A DNA stretch of 64,000 nucleotides from Acidobacteriota bacterium (GTDB lineage: Bacteria; Acidobacteriota; JAAYUB01), in NCBI GenBank assembly GCA_018001935.1, contig JAGNHB010000003.1:56975-120974 (forward strand), given 5' to 3'. The notes under the pieces are model-generated. The model made no database searches. It was not told the DNA's origin and worked only from the letters and a program-made list of their open reading frames with translations. Below, piece by piece: positions 16,647-26,900 of the stretch. How positions within the stretch are numbered: the stretch's first letter is position 1; each line of letters opens with the position of its first letter. The position numbers were made by a program, and so were the translations under genes.

Positions 16647-17225
16647 CAACTTGAACCGAAAACTGTCGAGGATGGAAAGCACCTGCGGGTCCTTGTCCGC
16701 CCCCTCCCCCTGGCAGGTGATCCGGACCTGGTGGAGATCCTTGAAGCGGGCCACGTAAACGGCCTGGAACGTCCCGTAGGTGTACGTGGTCTTCGCCCAC
16801 CGCGCCCCCCCGAACGTCAGGGATTCCACCGGGGTCGCGCGGAGGTTGGGGTTGTCCCTGAGGAACTTCTCCAGGTGTTGCTCGGGCGTCTCCTCGGTGT
16901 TTCGCTGGACGGCCACCAGGACGTAGCACGCCTGGCCTCGCTTCTGAAGGTTGAGCATGGCGTAGGGGCTCCGGTCGGGGTAGCCTTCGTTCAGGTCCTT
17001 GAAGTCCCAGCCGTCGGGGACCCGGATCTCCAGCAGGGCGTTCGCGTACGGCTTGCCCGGGACTTCGGCCGGGGCCTCCCCCGGCCCGGCGGCAGGCGTC
17101 GACCCGCCCCCGCCCGGCCCGGCACCGGCGCTCCCTTTTTCCCCCCCGGGTTTACCCCCGCAACCAGCGAGTACGCCCGCCAGGGCGACCAGGACCAGGG
17201 ACGACCACACACGCGCTTTCGACAT
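16644..17225 (-). CDS. Putative lipoprotein
   Basis: A 193-residue protein with a lipoprotein signal: the hydrophobic segment ends in VLAGCGG, so Cys22 is the likely lipidated residue. A Gly/Pro/Ala linker (about 23-60) leads to a compact C-terminal domain (about 62-193) of unknown family with two Cys (QACYVLVAVQ and RITCQGEG). It is probably attached to the periplasmic face of a membrane. The start at 17225 has a strong AAGGAGG. Its TAG stop lies in composite repeat copy B. The upstream CYTH gene is separated from it by a terminal-inverted-repeat element. Confidence 0.7.
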   Translation of the reverse strand: MSKARVWSSLVLVALAGVLAGCGGKPGGEKGSAGAGPGGGGSTPAAGPGEAPAEVPGKPYANALLEIRVPDGWDFKDLNEGYPDRSPYAMLNLQKRGQACYVLVAVQRNTEETPEQHLEKFLRDNPNLRATPVESLTFGGARWAKTTYTYGTFQAVYVARFKDLHQVRITCQGEGADKDPQVLSILDSFRFKL

Positions 17226-17250
17226 CGGAATCCTCCTTTTCTCCTTCCTG

Positions 17251-17348
17251 ACATCCCCGCAACAAGTACCGTACCCTCCGGGCGATGGCTCAACCAAAGG
17301 CTTTGCAGATACTTTCCCGCTCGATTTCCGACTTTTCGCGGGCTCATC
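17251..17348. repeat. Terminal-inverted-repeat element, copy 2
   Basis: Aligned end to end with copy 1 at 8778-8881, it keeps the interior words CCCTCCGGGCGATGGCTCAA, CAAAGG and TTTCCGACTTTT but has degenerate ends. Its right end contains TCA at 17344-17346, the complement of the TGA stop of the CYTH gene, so it lies at the 3' end of a minus-strand gene. Confidence 0.75.
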
Positions 17349-17820
17349 CTTCCGGACGCCACGACGCGAACGGGCTCAGGTAAAGGTTCACGTTCTGGAA
17401 ACGGGGGTCCGAGGTGACTTCCGCACCAGCCCAGGGTGGCGGCTTGACAACCTCACCCGGGTTGTCCAGCTCCACCTCCGCCAACCGGAGCCCGGCGTTG
17501 CCCCCCTCGAACACGTCCACTTCCCAGGTTTTCCCGCCGTAAGGGACACGGTACCGGACCTTCTCCACGGCCGGCCGGTCGCAGAGCGCCCCCAGCATCT
17601 CCGCCGCGTCGTCGAAAGGGATTTCGTACTCGTACTCCGGCCGGCAGGCGCCCTCCGTCTTCCCCTTGACGGTGAGGAAACCCCGGTCCCCGGCCAGGCG
17701 GACCCGGACGGTCCGCGCCGGGTCCACCGAGAGGTAGCCCTGTCGAATCCGGACACCGTCGCCCGCGGGGACGGACCAATCCTCGCCCACGGTGAATTTG
17801 CGTTCGATCTCCATGCCCAT
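17344..17820 (-). CDS. CYTH-domain (triphosphate tunnel) protein
   Basis: A 158-residue protein covering exactly one CYTH domain. The signature EIERK is at residues 4-8, followed by paired charged strands that line the tunnel: VRVRLAGDRGFLTVKGK, YEYEIP, KVRYRVPYGGKTWEVDVF and AEVELD. These Glu, Arg and Lys residues bind triphosphate and metal. Bacterial members are inorganic triphosphatases or related phosphohydrolases, and a few are class IV adenylate cyclases. The short single-domain form without a CHAD domain favours a simple tripolyphosphatase-like role (inference). ATG 17820 or 17814 could be the start. Confidence 0.9.
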   Translation of the reverse strand: MGMEIERKFTVGEDWSVPAGDGVRIRQGYLSVDPARTVRVRLAGDRGFLTVKGKTEGACRPEYEYEIPFDDAAEMLGALCDRPAVEKVRYRVPYGGKTWEVDVFEGGNAGLRLAEVELDNPGEVVKPPPWAGAEVTSDPRFQNVNLYLSPFASWRPEG

Positions 17821-17866
17821 TCGCTCGCCCCCGTTCGGATATCGGGTTCATTATCCCGCGGGACCG

Positions 17867-17896
17867 TTGCACAATCAACGGATTTGAACCTATAAT
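17867..17896 (+). promoter_or_regulatory. Promoter of the K+ channel gene
   Basis: TTGCAC (17867-17872), 18-bp spacer, TATAAT (17891-17896). Transcription should begin near 17903. The ATG at 17895 falls within the -10 box and so cannot be the start codon if this promoter is used. Confidence 0.7.
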
Positions 17897-17963
17897 GGGG
17901 CGGCTGGGTGATTTTCCCACGGGTCGGTGGATCTTGCTGGAATCGAACGAAAACCGAAGAAAG

Positions 17964-18947
17964 ATGCTCACGGCGGTTTTCCTGATGCTCGCCATCGTGG
18001 TGGTGGGCACCGGCGGGTTCCGGATCCTGATGGGATGGAGCCTGGTGGACTCGCTCTACATGACGCTCACGACCCTCACCACCATCGGGTTCGGGGAGAT
18101 CCACCCCATGGGGGTCAAGGGCCGCGTCTTCACCATCGGCCTCCTCCTGGTGGGGGTCGGCACCGCGCTGTACGTACTGACCCTCGGCGCCCAGGTCCTC
18201 GTCGAAGGTCACGTGCGGAATCTCTTCAGGAGGCGGAAAATGGAGCGGGCGGTTTCACGGTTGGAGAACCACGTGATCATCTGCGGGTACGGCCGCATGG
18301 GACGAATCGTGGGGGAGGAACTGAGGGCGCGGGGCGTCCCCTTCGTCGTCATCGAGGGGGTCCCCGAGCTGGCCCGGAAAATCCAGGATGACGACCTCCT
18401 CGTCATCGAGGGGGACGCCACCCGCGACGAGACCCTCCGGCAGGCGGGGGTGGAACGGGCCCGGGCCATCGCCTGCGTGGTGGACTCGGACGCCAAGAAC
18501 CTCTACATCACCCTGTCCGCGCGGGTCCTCAACCGGAAGATCTTCATTCTCTCCCGCTGTGCCGAGGAATCCGCCGAAGAAAAACTGAGGCGGGCCGGCG
18601 CCGACAAGGTGATCTTTCCCTACCGGGCCGGCGCCCGACAGATCGCCAACACCATCATCCACCCCAACGTGACGGAGTTCATGGAGATGATCAGCCAGCG
18701 GGGGTCCATCCAGCTCGAGATGCGGGAGTTCACCCTTCCCGCCGGCTCCTTCCTGGACGGCGTCCCGCTCCGGAAATCGAAACTCCGGGAGACCTACAAC
18801 CTGATGGTGGTGGGTATCCGGCGATCGGGCGGGGAGAGCATGCTCTTCAACCCGGCCACCGACCTGACCCTGGAAGCCGGCAACATCCTCATGATCCTGG
18901 GGAAACCCGAAAATGCCGACCGGCTGATGACCGACCTGAAGGTGTGA
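17964..18947 (+). CDS. Two-helix potassium channel with RCK (TrkA-N/TrkA-C) domains
   Basis: About 327 residues from the ATG at 17964. Two membrane helices (about 2-20 and 55-78) flank a pore loop with the filter TTIGFGE at 39-45, a variant of TVGYGD. RCK_N follows from residue 102, with the nucleotide-binding GYGRMG at 108-113 and acidic residues that contact NAD(H) or cations. RCK_C (about 245-327) ends the protein. It should be a ligand-gated K+ channel in the inner membrane, formed as a tetramer. An in-frame TTG at 17934 is an alternative start. The filter's Phe for Tyr and Glu for Asp are worth noting for ion selectivity. Confidence 0.9.
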   Translation: MLTAVFLMLAIVVVGTGGFRILMGWSLVDSLYMTLTTLTTIGFGEIHPMGVKGRVFTIGLLLVGVGTALYVLTLGAQVLVEGHVRNLFRRRKMERAVSRLENHVIICGYGRMGRIVGEELRARGVPFVVIEGVPELARKIQDDDLLVIEGDATRDETLRQAGVERARAIACVVDSDAKNLYITLSARVLNRKIFILSRCAEESAEEKLRRAGADKVIFPYRAGARQIANTIIHPNVTEFMEMISQRGSIQLEMREFTLPAGSFLDGVPLRKSKLRETYNLMVVGIRRSGGESMLFNPATDLTLEAGNILMILGKPENADRLMTDLKV

Positions 18948-19009
18948 ACCCCGCCCTCCGCCTTGTGCCTGCGCGCCTGCGTTTCATGGTGCGAAAGACG
19001 CGCGGGTTG

Positions 19010-19277
19010 GGTCGGGGCCGCGCCGCTCCGGCGGCCTGCGCGGCGCGATCAAAGCGGCGCTCCGGCAGCCTTCGCGCCGCACTCCGCAAGGTAGGGAGAC
19101 GATCGAAGCTTGCGGGCCGTCGCCGCAAGGGGGCCGCCGATCCCGGCTGCGACGGCGACGGCGATTGCGATTGCGACGGCGATTGCGACAGCGATTGCGA
19201 CAGCGATTGCGATCCCGATACCGATACCGATACCGATGGGAACCCCTCCGGACCTACAGCCTACAGCCTACAGCCTA
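19010..19277. repeat. Composite 3'-end repeat, copy C
   Basis: Third full copy. The core (19018-19090) matches copy A almost base for base, including the block after it containing GGGAGACGATCGA. The hexamer tract (about 19155-19235) runs GCGATT to ACCGAT, and the heptamer tract (about 19253-19277) is of GCCTACA type. CTA at 19275-19277 is the TAG stop of the DUF502 gene. The copy fills the gap between two convergent genes. Confidence 0.9.
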
Positions 19278-19916
19278 TCCCATCACCAGCGGCCGCGTGG
19301 GGAAAGCGTCCGGCGCCACCATGCCGCCGGAGATGATGACGGCCATGGCGCTGTCCACGGGGATGTCCAGGAGCAGGATCTTCTCCACGGGGATCACCGT
19401 CAGGAAGCCGGTGGTGGGGTTGAGCGCCCCCAGGACCAGCACCAGGCCCATCCGGCGCCCGTCCGGAAGGACGGTCTCACCGTTGAGGAAGCCGACCGCC
19501 CAGCGGTCGTCGGCCGGGTAGGGCACCAGGACCACCTTCTTCGGCCGGTCGTCCGAACTTCCGGTAAAGCTGGCCATGATCCGCTTCACGGCATCATAGA
19601 CCCCGCCCGCGAGCGGAATCCGGGCCAGGACCTTCTCGCCCAGGCGGATCAGGCGCCGGGCGAGGAAGTTGTTGGCCAGGATCCCCACCACCAGGAGGAG
19701 CGCCACGGTCAGCAGGATGCCCAACCCCGGGACATCCATCCGGAACAGCTTCTGGGCGAGCGGTTTGCAGAGGTTGTCCAGGCTCCGGAAGAGGAAGGAG
19801 ACGACCCACGCGGTCAGGACCACGGGCACGATCACGAAAAGTCCCGAGAGGAGGGCGTTCTTCAGGATGCAGCCGAGGCTGCGCCGCTTGCAGGGACGGG
19901 CGGGGATGTCGCTCAT
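19275..19916 (-). CDS. DUF502 family membrane protein
   Basis: A 213-residue inner-membrane protein with two membrane helices (about 18-42 and 65-85) and a C-terminal soluble domain of about 110 residues. GALNPTTGFLTVIPVEKI corresponds to the conserved NPTSG motif of DUF502. The function is unknown, and plant relatives (COV1-like) are membrane proteins with developmental roles. It lies 9 bp after the MacB-like permease gene, so it may be read on the ABC transporter transcript. Its stop codon lies inside composite repeat copy C. Confidence 0.85.
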   Translation of the reverse strand: MSDIPARPCKRRSLGCILKNALLSGLFVIVPVVLTAWVVSFLFRSLDNLCKPLAQKLFRMDVPGLGILLTVALLLVVGILANNFLARRLIRLGEKVLARIPLAGGVYDAVKRIMASFTGSSDDRPKKVVLVPYPADDRWAVGFLNGETVLPDGRRMGLVLVLGALNPTTGFLTVIPVEKILLLDIPVDSAMAVIISGGMVAPDAFPTRPLVMG

Positions 19917-19925
19917 CGTGAAGCC

Positions 19926-21149
19926 TCACTCGTAGCGCAGGGCGTCGATGGGGTCGAGGGAGGCGGCCTTGTGGGCCGGGTAGTAGCCGAAGAACACCCC
20001 GACGCCGGCGGCAAAACCGAACGACAGGAAGATGGAGACGGACGAGAGGTGGGTCGGCCACTGCAGGAAATGGGCGATGACCAGGGAGAGCGCGATCCCG
20101 AGCCCCACTCCGAAAGCGCCACCCAGGAGGCTCAGAAGAAGCGACTCGGAGAGGAACTGGAGCCGGATCTGTCCCGGGCGGGCGCCGATGGCCATACGGA
20201 TCCCGATTTCCCGCGTCCGCTCCGTCACCGAGACCAGCATGATGTTCATGATGCCGATGCCGCCCACCAGGAGGGAGACCGCGGCAATGCTCCCCAGGAG
20301 GAGCGTCATGACCTGGTTGGTCTGCTGGGCGGCGTCGGCCACGTCCGTCATGTTGCGCACCATGAAGTCGTCGGGTTGACCGGGGCCGATCCGGTGCCGC
20401 TGGCGCAGCAGTTCGGTGATCTGGGTCTCGGCGGACTTGGTCGCCGCGGCGCTGACGCAGGAGATCATGGCGGAGTTGATGGAGAGGATGGTCTGCCCCA
20501 GGAGCTTGCGCTGGACCGTGGTGTAGGGCATGATGGCCACGTCGTCCTGGTCCTGGCCCATCATGGACTGGCCTTTCGGCGTCAGGACCCCGATGACGAG
20601 AAACGGGAGGTTCCGGATCCGGATGGTCTGCCCCACGGGGCTGAGACCGGGGAACAGGTTGTCCACAATGGTCTTGCCCAGCACCACCACCCGCTTCGCG
20701 GACCGGACGTCCCCCTCTTCGAAGAAGACCCCCTCCTGCACGCTCCAGTTCCGGACCTTGAGGAACTTCTCGCTGGCCCCCTGGACCGAGGCGAACCAGT
20801 TCTGGTTCCCGAAAACCATCTGGCCCGACGACCGGACGATGGGGGTCGCCGCGGCCACGGCGGGGCACTCCCGCTCCACCGCCATCACGTCCTCGTCGGT
20901 GAGGGTGCTGGCCGCCCCGGCGCCGCCCCGGACACCGCCCTGGGTCATGCTCCCCGGCCAGATGTAGAGGATGTTGGTGCCGATGCTGGAAATCTGGTCC
21001 TGGACCAGTTCCTGGGCCCCCTGGCCGATGGAGACCATGGCGATCACGGCGCCGACCCCGATGATGATCCCCAGCATGGTGAGGAAGGACCGCATCTTGT
21101 TGCGCCCCAGGGCTCGGACGGCGATCTTCAGGATGGCCAGGATTTTCAT
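19926..21149 (-). CDS. MacB-type ABC transporter permease
   Basis: A 407-residue permease with the MacB/FtsX topology: one N-terminal helix (about 20-45), a large periplasmic MacB-PCD domain (about 46-260), then three C-terminal helices in the FtsX-like domain (about 280-400; TREIGIRMAIGARPGQIRLQF is the coupling-helix region). In this family the permease transmits mechanical force rather than forming a pore. The ATG overlaps the ATPase stop (TGATG), so both are made together. With the ATPase and adaptor it should form a tripartite pump for small molecules or lipoproteins. Confidence 0.93.
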   Translation of the reverse strand: MKILAILKIAVRALGRNKMRSFLTMLGIIIGVGAVIAMVSIGQGAQELVQDQISSIGTNILYIWPGSMTQGGVRGGAGAASTLTDEDVMAVERECPAVAAATPIVRSSGQMVFGNQNWFASVQGASEKFLKVRNWSVQEGVFFEEGDVRSAKRVVVLGKTIVDNLFPGLSPVGQTIRIRNLPFLVIGVLTPKGQSMMGQDQDDVAIMPYTTVQRKLLGQTILSINSAMISCVSAAATKSAETQITELLRQRHRIGPGQPDDFMVRNMTDVADAAQQTNQVMTLLLGSIAAVSLLVGGIGIMNIMLVSVTERTREIGIRMAIGARPGQIRLQFLSESLLLSLLGGAFGVGLGIALSLVIAHFLQWPTHLSSVSIFLSFGFAAGVGVFFGYYPAHKAASLDPIDALRYE

Positions 21150-21958
21150 CAGTCGTCGTCCTCCTCCTCGACCACGGGCATGCTCGCCAGGACGGCCCGG
21201 GCGTCCAGGGGATTCTCGACGGGGAGGTCCCGGTGGATCCGTCCGTCCCGGAAAACGGCGATGCGCCGGGCGAACTGAGAGATGTCGGGCTCATGGGTCA
21301 CGATGAGGATGGTCATCCCCATCTCCCGGTTGAGACGCTGGAAGATGTCCATCACCTCCACGGAGGTCCGGCTGTCCAGGTTGCCGGTGGGCTCGTCCGC
21401 GAGGATGATGGAGGGGTTGTTCACCAGGGAGCGGGCCACGGCGACGCGCTGCTGCTGGCCGCCCGAGAGCTGGTTCGGAAGGCTGTGCTCCCGCTCCGAC
21501 AGGCCCACCGCCGCCAGCGCCTCCCGGGCGCGCCGGGACCGTTCGCGCGCCGGGACGCCGGCGTAGAGCAGCGGGAGTTCGACGTTTTCCACCACCGAGG
21601 TCCGGGGGACCAGGTTGAAGGACTGGAAGACGAAGCCGATGGCCTGGTTCCGGACGTCCGCCAGCTCGGTGCGGGACATGGTGGACACGTCGATGTCGTC
21701 CAGGAAATAGCGCCCGCGGGTGGGGCGGTCGAGGCAGCCGATGATGTTCATCATGGTGGACTTGCCGGATCCGGACGGGCCCATCACCGCGATGAACTCC
21801 CCCCGGCGGACCATCAGGGAGATCCCGTGGAGGGCGTGCACTTCCACCTCGCTGGTGTGGTAGATCTTGTGGACCTTCTCCAGACGGATGACCGCGACGC
21901 CGGGCGCAAAGGCGGTCCCGGGGTGGGTGTCCGTTTCCGGCGAAAGGTGGGTGTCCAT
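21149..21958 (-). CDS. MacB/LolD-type ABC transporter ATP-binding protein
   Basis: A 269-residue ATPase. Walker [10 protein letters not shown], signature [15 protein letters not shown], Walker [14 protein letters not shown] and the switch His in LIVTHEPD are all intact. About 24 extra residues at the N-terminus precede the domain (true start near [11 protein letters not shown]), and a tail of acidic residues (VVEEEDDD) closes it. It pairs with the permease immediately downstream and the adaptor immediately upstream. The separate ATPase and permease genes are the usual arrangement outside enterobacteria, where MacB is fused. Confidence 0.95.
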   Translation of the reverse strand: MDTHLSPETDTHPGTAFAPGVAVIRLEKVHKIYHTSEVEVHALHGISLMVRRGEFIAVMGPSGSGKSTMMNIIGCLDRPTRGRYFLDDIDVSTMSRTELADVRNQAIGFVFQSFNLVPRTSVVENVELPLLYAGVPARERSRRAREALAAVGLSEREHSLPNQLSGGQQQRVAVARSLVNNPSIILADEPTGNLDSRTSVEVMDIFQRLNREMGMTILIVTHEPDISQFARRIAVFRDGRIHRDLPVENPLDARAVLASMPVVEEEDDD

Positions 21959-21971
21959 CGTTCGAAGCCCG

Positions 21972-23855
21972 TCAGCGCCGGCCGCCGCCGGGAGGCCCGC
22001 TCATGAAGGGTGAGCGCTGCTGCTGGCCGCCGGAGGCCCCGGGTCGCTGCGACCCGTTGCTCTGGGAGGTGTCGCTGACGATCACCTTGTCGCCTTCCTT
22101 CAGGTCGCCCCCCACCAGTTCGGTGTTGGCCCCGTCGGTGATGCCCAGCACGACTTTCCGCACGGCGGGCTTTCCGCCGGCGTCCATGACCCAGACGATG
22201 CCCGGCCGCTGCCGGCGGGTGCGGGGCTCCGGGAACCGGATCTTGTCGGCGGGGTCCCAGAGCTGTCCGGGAGCCAGGCCGGCGGCGCCCTTCTCCGCCA
22301 CTGCCGGCGCCGGTTTTCGCCCGGCAGGCCCGGAAGCGCCGCCGGTCGCCCCGACGCCGTCCTGCGATCGCCCGCCACGCCCCTCCGTGAACCGTGCCCG
22401 GATCAACTGCCGCTGCTCCTCGGGGAGTTGACGGAGCTTGCCGAAAAGCTCCCGCTTTTCCTCCGGGGTCAGGTTGGGGTCCCGCATCTTTTCCAGGAGC
22501 GCCTCCACGTCGGGCGGCAACGCGGCGCCTTTTCCGGCGGCTGTCCCCGCGGACGCGGTTTGTGGTGCTTCCTCGCGACGGCCGCGCCCCCGTGGGGCGG
22601 TCTGCCCGTCTGCGGGGGAAGCCGGGGCGGTCGCTCCCGTGCCGCCCGCGGACGGGGCGGGCTCCCGGCCCCCGCGCCCCTCGGACCCCTCGAACCCTCC
22701 CCGAATCTCCTTCATCAACTCCCGGACCTTCTCCTGGGTCATCCCCGGGGGGAGGTAACGCAGGGAGGCGTTGGGAACGCGCAACACGTTCTCGCGCTGC
22801 TCCACGGTCATGGTAATGTTGGCCGTCATCCCGGGTTTCAGCTTCAGATCGGAATTGTCCACCGAGATGACGACGTTGTAGGTCACCACGTTCTGAACGG
22901 TCGTCGGGTTGAGCCGGATCTCCGAGATCTTCCCCGTGAAACTCTCCTGGGGGTAGGCGTCCACGGTGAACTTGATGTCCACCTTGTCGGAGATCTTGCC
23001 GATGTCGGCCTCGTCCACGCTGGCGTTCACCTGCATCTTGGTCAAATCGTTGGCGATGACGAAGAGCGTGGGGGCCTGCAGGCTCGACGCCACCGTCTGG
23101 CCGACGTCCACGCTGCGGGAGACCACCACCCCGTCCACCGGGCAGATGATGTCGGTGTACCCCAGGTTGGTCCGGGCCTGGTCGAGGGCCGCGACCGCCT
23201 GCTCCTCCTGGGCCTTGGCCTGGGCGAGCTGGGCCTTGGCGGAGCGGAGCTGGGCCTCCACCTGCGCCAGGGCGGCCTCCGTCTGCTGGTAGCGGGCCGC
23301 GGAGGCGTCGGCGGCGGCCTTGGCGTTGTCCAGGTCGCTCTGGGCCGCGATGCCGCCCTTGACGAGGTCGGTGTTCCGCCGCAGGGTGAGGGCGTCGTTG
23401 TCCCGCGTCGCCCGGGCGGCCTCGATGTTGGCCCGGGCGCTCCGCAGGTTGGCCTGCTGGTTGACGATGTCGGCCTCGGCCATGGCCACGCGGGCCCGGG
23501 CGGCCGAGAGGCTGGCCTCGGCGTTCTGCACCTGGGACTGGAAGTTGCGGGGGTCGATCTCCGCCAGGAGCTGGCCGTGTTTCACCACGGAGTTGTAGTC
23601 GGCGTAGAGCTTCTCGATCTGCCCCGAGACCTGGGTCCCCACCTGCACGGTGAGCACGGCCTGGACGGTCCCCGTCGCGGTCACCGTGTTCCGGATCGCC
23701 CCCCGCTCGACGGCGGCGGTGGTGAACTCGACGTCCGCTTTCCCGCCGAAAAAGGAACTGTACAGGAGGTATCCCCCGACGGCGAGAATCGCGACCAATA
23801 TAAGGGTGACGATGATCCGTCTCTTTTTCGAGCGGGGTTTTGCGGTCAGGGCCAT
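21972..23855 (-). CDS. MacA/HlyD-type periplasmic adaptor with long C-terminal insert
   Basis: A 627-residue adaptor, much longer than the usual 350-420. A membrane anchor (about 12-32) is followed by a barrel-sandwich half (VQVGTQVSGQIEKLYADYN), a long coiled coil of Ala/Gln-rich heptads (about 105-240), the returning half (TDIICPVDGVVVSRSVDVGQ) and a beta-barrel domain. After about residue 385 comes a low-complexity and helical insert of about 150 residues (Gly/Arg/Pro tracts around LPPDVEALLEKM and TPEEKRELFGKLRQLPEEQR), then a last beta segment (GIVWVMDAGGKPAVRKV) and a Gly/Gln-rich end. It bridges the inner-membrane ABC pair to an outer-membrane channel not encoded here. Confidence 0.9.
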   Translation of the reverse strand: MALTAKPRSKKRRIIVTLILVAILAVGGYLLYSSFFGGKADVEFTTAAVERGAIRNTVTATGTVQAVLTVQVGTQVSGQIEKLYADYNSVVKHGQLLAEIDPRNFQSQVQNAEASLSAARARVAMAEADIVNQQANLRSARANIEAARATRDNDALTLRRNTDLVKGGIAAQSDLDNAKAAADASAARYQQTEAALAQVEAQLRSAKAQLAQAKAQEEQAVAALDQARTNLGYTDIICPVDGVVVSRSVDVGQTVASSLQAPTLFVIANDLTKMQVNASVDEADIGKISDKVDIKFTVDAYPQESFTGKISEIRLNPTTVQNVVTYNVVISVDNSDLKLKPGMTANITMTVEQRENVLRVPNASLRYLPPGMTQEKVRELMKEIRGGFEGSEGRGGREPAPSAGGTGATAPASPADGQTAPRGRGRREEAPQTASAGTAAGKGAALPPDVEALLEKMRDPNLTPEEKRELFGKLRQLPEEQRQLIRARFTEGRGGRSQDGVGATGGASGPAGRKPAPAVAEKGAAGLAPGQLWDPADKIRFPEPRTRRQRPGIVWVMDAGGKPAVRKVVLGITDGANTELVGGDLKEGDKVIVSDTSQSNGSQRPGASGGQQQRSPFMSGPPGGGRR

Positions 23856-23976
23856 GGTGTCTGTCTCCAGCGATGAGTCGTTTTTCGGCCGCCCAACGGC
23901 GACGGGCTAGTATAACACGCACGGCGGCTGGATGGTTTCAACCATTTCAGACCGGCCGCCGTTCCGGGGACCGGTT

Positions 23977-26900
23977 CTACCGGCCCCGGGGGAAGGGCCC
24001 GGGGGCGAAGGTCGGGGCCTTGTGCGCTTCCAGGGCTTTCAGGACGCTTTCAACGGCCTTCTCGAGCTGGGGGTCACGGCCGGCGGCGAAGTCGGCCGGC
24101 GTGTACTCCACCTCGATGTCGGGGGCCACCCCCTCGTTCTCCACCGCGAACGTCCCCTCCTTCGTGACGAAGGCGATGCTCGGGGCGGTGACGCCGCCGC
24201 CGTCCATCAGGACCGGGTAACCGGTGATCCCCACCAGGCCGCCCCAGGTGCGTTTGCCGACGAGAGGCCCGATCTTGCGCTGCCGGAAAAGGTAGGGAAA
24301 CATGTCGCCGCCCGAGCCGGCGTACTCGTTGACGATCAGGGCCTTGGGGCCGTAGACCGACGCCAGGGGGCTGGTGATGGGCTTGCCCATGCGGTGCATC
24401 CACCAGGAGGTGAGGGGGCGGTCGAGCCACTCCACGAAGTAGTCGGCGATGGAGCCGCCGCCGTTGAACCGTTCGTCCACCACGAGGCCTTCCTTGTCGA
24501 CCTGCGGGAAGAAATACCGGTTGAAATGGGTGAAGCCGCCGGTGGAGGTGTCGGGCAGGTAGATGTAACCCACCCGGCCGTTCGACAGGCGTTCCACCGT
24601 TTTCCGGTTGTTCTCCAGCCAGTCCCGATATCGCAGATTGGCCTCCGAGGCCAGCGGGACAACGGTCACGACCCGGGAACCCTCGAGGGTGGGGGCGCCG
24701 TTCACCCGGAGCCGGACCTGGCGGTCGGCCTTGCCGAGGAGGAGCCGCGAGATGTCGTCGTTGCCCTTCAGGGCCTGGCCGTCCACCTCGAGGACGTATT
24801 CCCCTTCCTTCACCCGGATGCCGGGCTCGGTGAGCGGGGACCGCAGGCCGGGGTTCCAGTTCTCGCCGGCGTAGATTTTCCGGATGCGGGTGAAGCCGTT
24901 CACCGTCTCGTAATCCGCGCCCAGGAGGCCCCCGGCCGCCCCCTCGGACTCGGGGACGTCCCCGCCGAAGACGAAGGCGTGGCCCACGCAGAGTTCACCG
25001 AGCATCTGGGCGAGAACGTAGTTGAGGTCCGACCGGGAGGCGAGGTAGGGAAGGTAAGCCTCGTATCGGTCCCAGACCGCCGGCCAGTCCTGCCCGTGCA
25101 TCCCGGGGTCGTAGAACCACTCGCGGCAGATCCGCCAGGCTTCCCGGGCCATCTGGCGCCACTCGGCCGCGGGCTCGGACCAGACGGTCATCTCCTCCGT
25201 TCTGAGCTTTCCCTCGCCGGGCTTGGGGGTCCCCTCGGCGTCCGTGACGAAGTACTGCTGCCCCTTGCCGTAGACGAGCTTCATCCCGTTGGCGGACAAC
25301 TCGTACCGACTGATCCCGGAGAGGATCGTCTCGTCCTTCCGCTCGCCGAGGTCGAAGCGGTGCAGGTTGTACCCCTCGCCCTGGGGGGCGTCCTCGAGGT
25401 CCTGCTCGCCGCCTTTCCCCTCCAGAAAGAAGACTTTCCCGTCGTTGCCGGTGCGCAGTTCGTAGAAGAAGCCGGCCGCCACCGGGAAAGCCACGATGCG
25501 TTGCCGGAGGCCCTCGAGGTCCACCCGGCTTCCCCCCGTCTCCGTCCGGCCGCCCTCGGCGGCGGGCTTGGGCGTCTCCGCCTTCGCAGGCGCGGCCGGC
25601 TCCTTCTCGTCGTCGCTCTGGGGCCCGAAGGGCGACGGGTCGTCCGCCGAGAGCACCGCGGCGTAGAGGGTCGCCGTGGGCTTGTGTTGGAGCGAGGTCA
25701 GGTCGAGCCAGGAGGTGACCTGTCCCCGGTTGGTCCCGGCCAGGAAGTACAGGTACTTCCCGCTCCGGTCGAAGGCGGGGGACCAGGCGTCGCTCATGCC
25801 GTCGGTCACCTGGGTGCCGGACGCCTTCTCGACGCTGTAGAGCATGACCGCCCGGAAGTGGTTGTCCAGCATCCGGTCGTAGGCGATCCACTTCCCGTCG
25901 GGCGACCAGGCGGCGTTGAGGTCCCGGTAGAAGTTGAAGTAAGTGGTCGAGTCGATCTTCACGGGGAGCCCCTTCTCCAGGTCCAGCCAGAACAGGTTGA
26001 GCCGGCTGTCCTTGTATGCAACCCGCTTCGAGTCCGGGGACCACCGGATCCCGAAGCACCACCCGGGGTCGGTGAGGGGGATGACCCGCGGCGGCTTTTC
26101 GCCCTTTTGGTCGACGATCTTCAGGGCGTATTCCCCGCCTTCCTCTCCGAAGTAAGCGACCCAGGTGCCGTCGGGCGACCAGGCGGGCTCCCGCTCCATG
26201 GCGCCCGGCGTCCGCGTCAGGTTGCGGATGTCCCCCTTCTCGACGGGCACGGTCAGGATCTCCCCCCTGGCCTCGAAGGCCACGCGCTTGCCGGCGGGGG
26301 AGAGACTGAGGTTCTGGATCTGCTTCGCCGCCTTGACGTAGCGGGGCATGGCCTGGATGGCTTCGGGTTCGAGGCTGACGGTCAGCTTCGAGACCGCCCC
26401 CGTGGCGGGGTCGAGGAGGTGGAGGTACCCCTCGCGCTCGAACACGACCCGTTTCCCGTCGGTCCCGTAGGACTTGACGTCCGCCCCCGTGAAGCGGGTG
26501 AGCGGTTTCACCTCGCCCGTCCGGGACTCGTAGAGGTGCAGGTTCATCACCCGGTCACGGTCCGACAGAAACATCACGTTTCCCTCGAACCACCGGGGGT
26601 CGGTGTCGTTGGAATCCTGGCGGGGGACCTTCCGCGCGGACCCGCCGGCGACGTCCCAGATCCAGATGAACGGGGCCATCCCGCCGCGGTAGCGGCGCCA
26701 CACCGAAAAGACGGAGTTGGGCATGGACGTGTAGGCCAGGGTCTTCCCGTCCGGGGAGAGGGCGGCCTTGAAGGCCATGGGCAGCGGGTAGGCCTGGGCG
26801 GGGCCGCCCTCGACCGGGACCCGGTAGAGCCGGTCGTAACGGGGGTTGACGCTGTCGCGAGGCGAGGAGAAGAGCACGGATTGACTGTCCGGCGTCCAGC

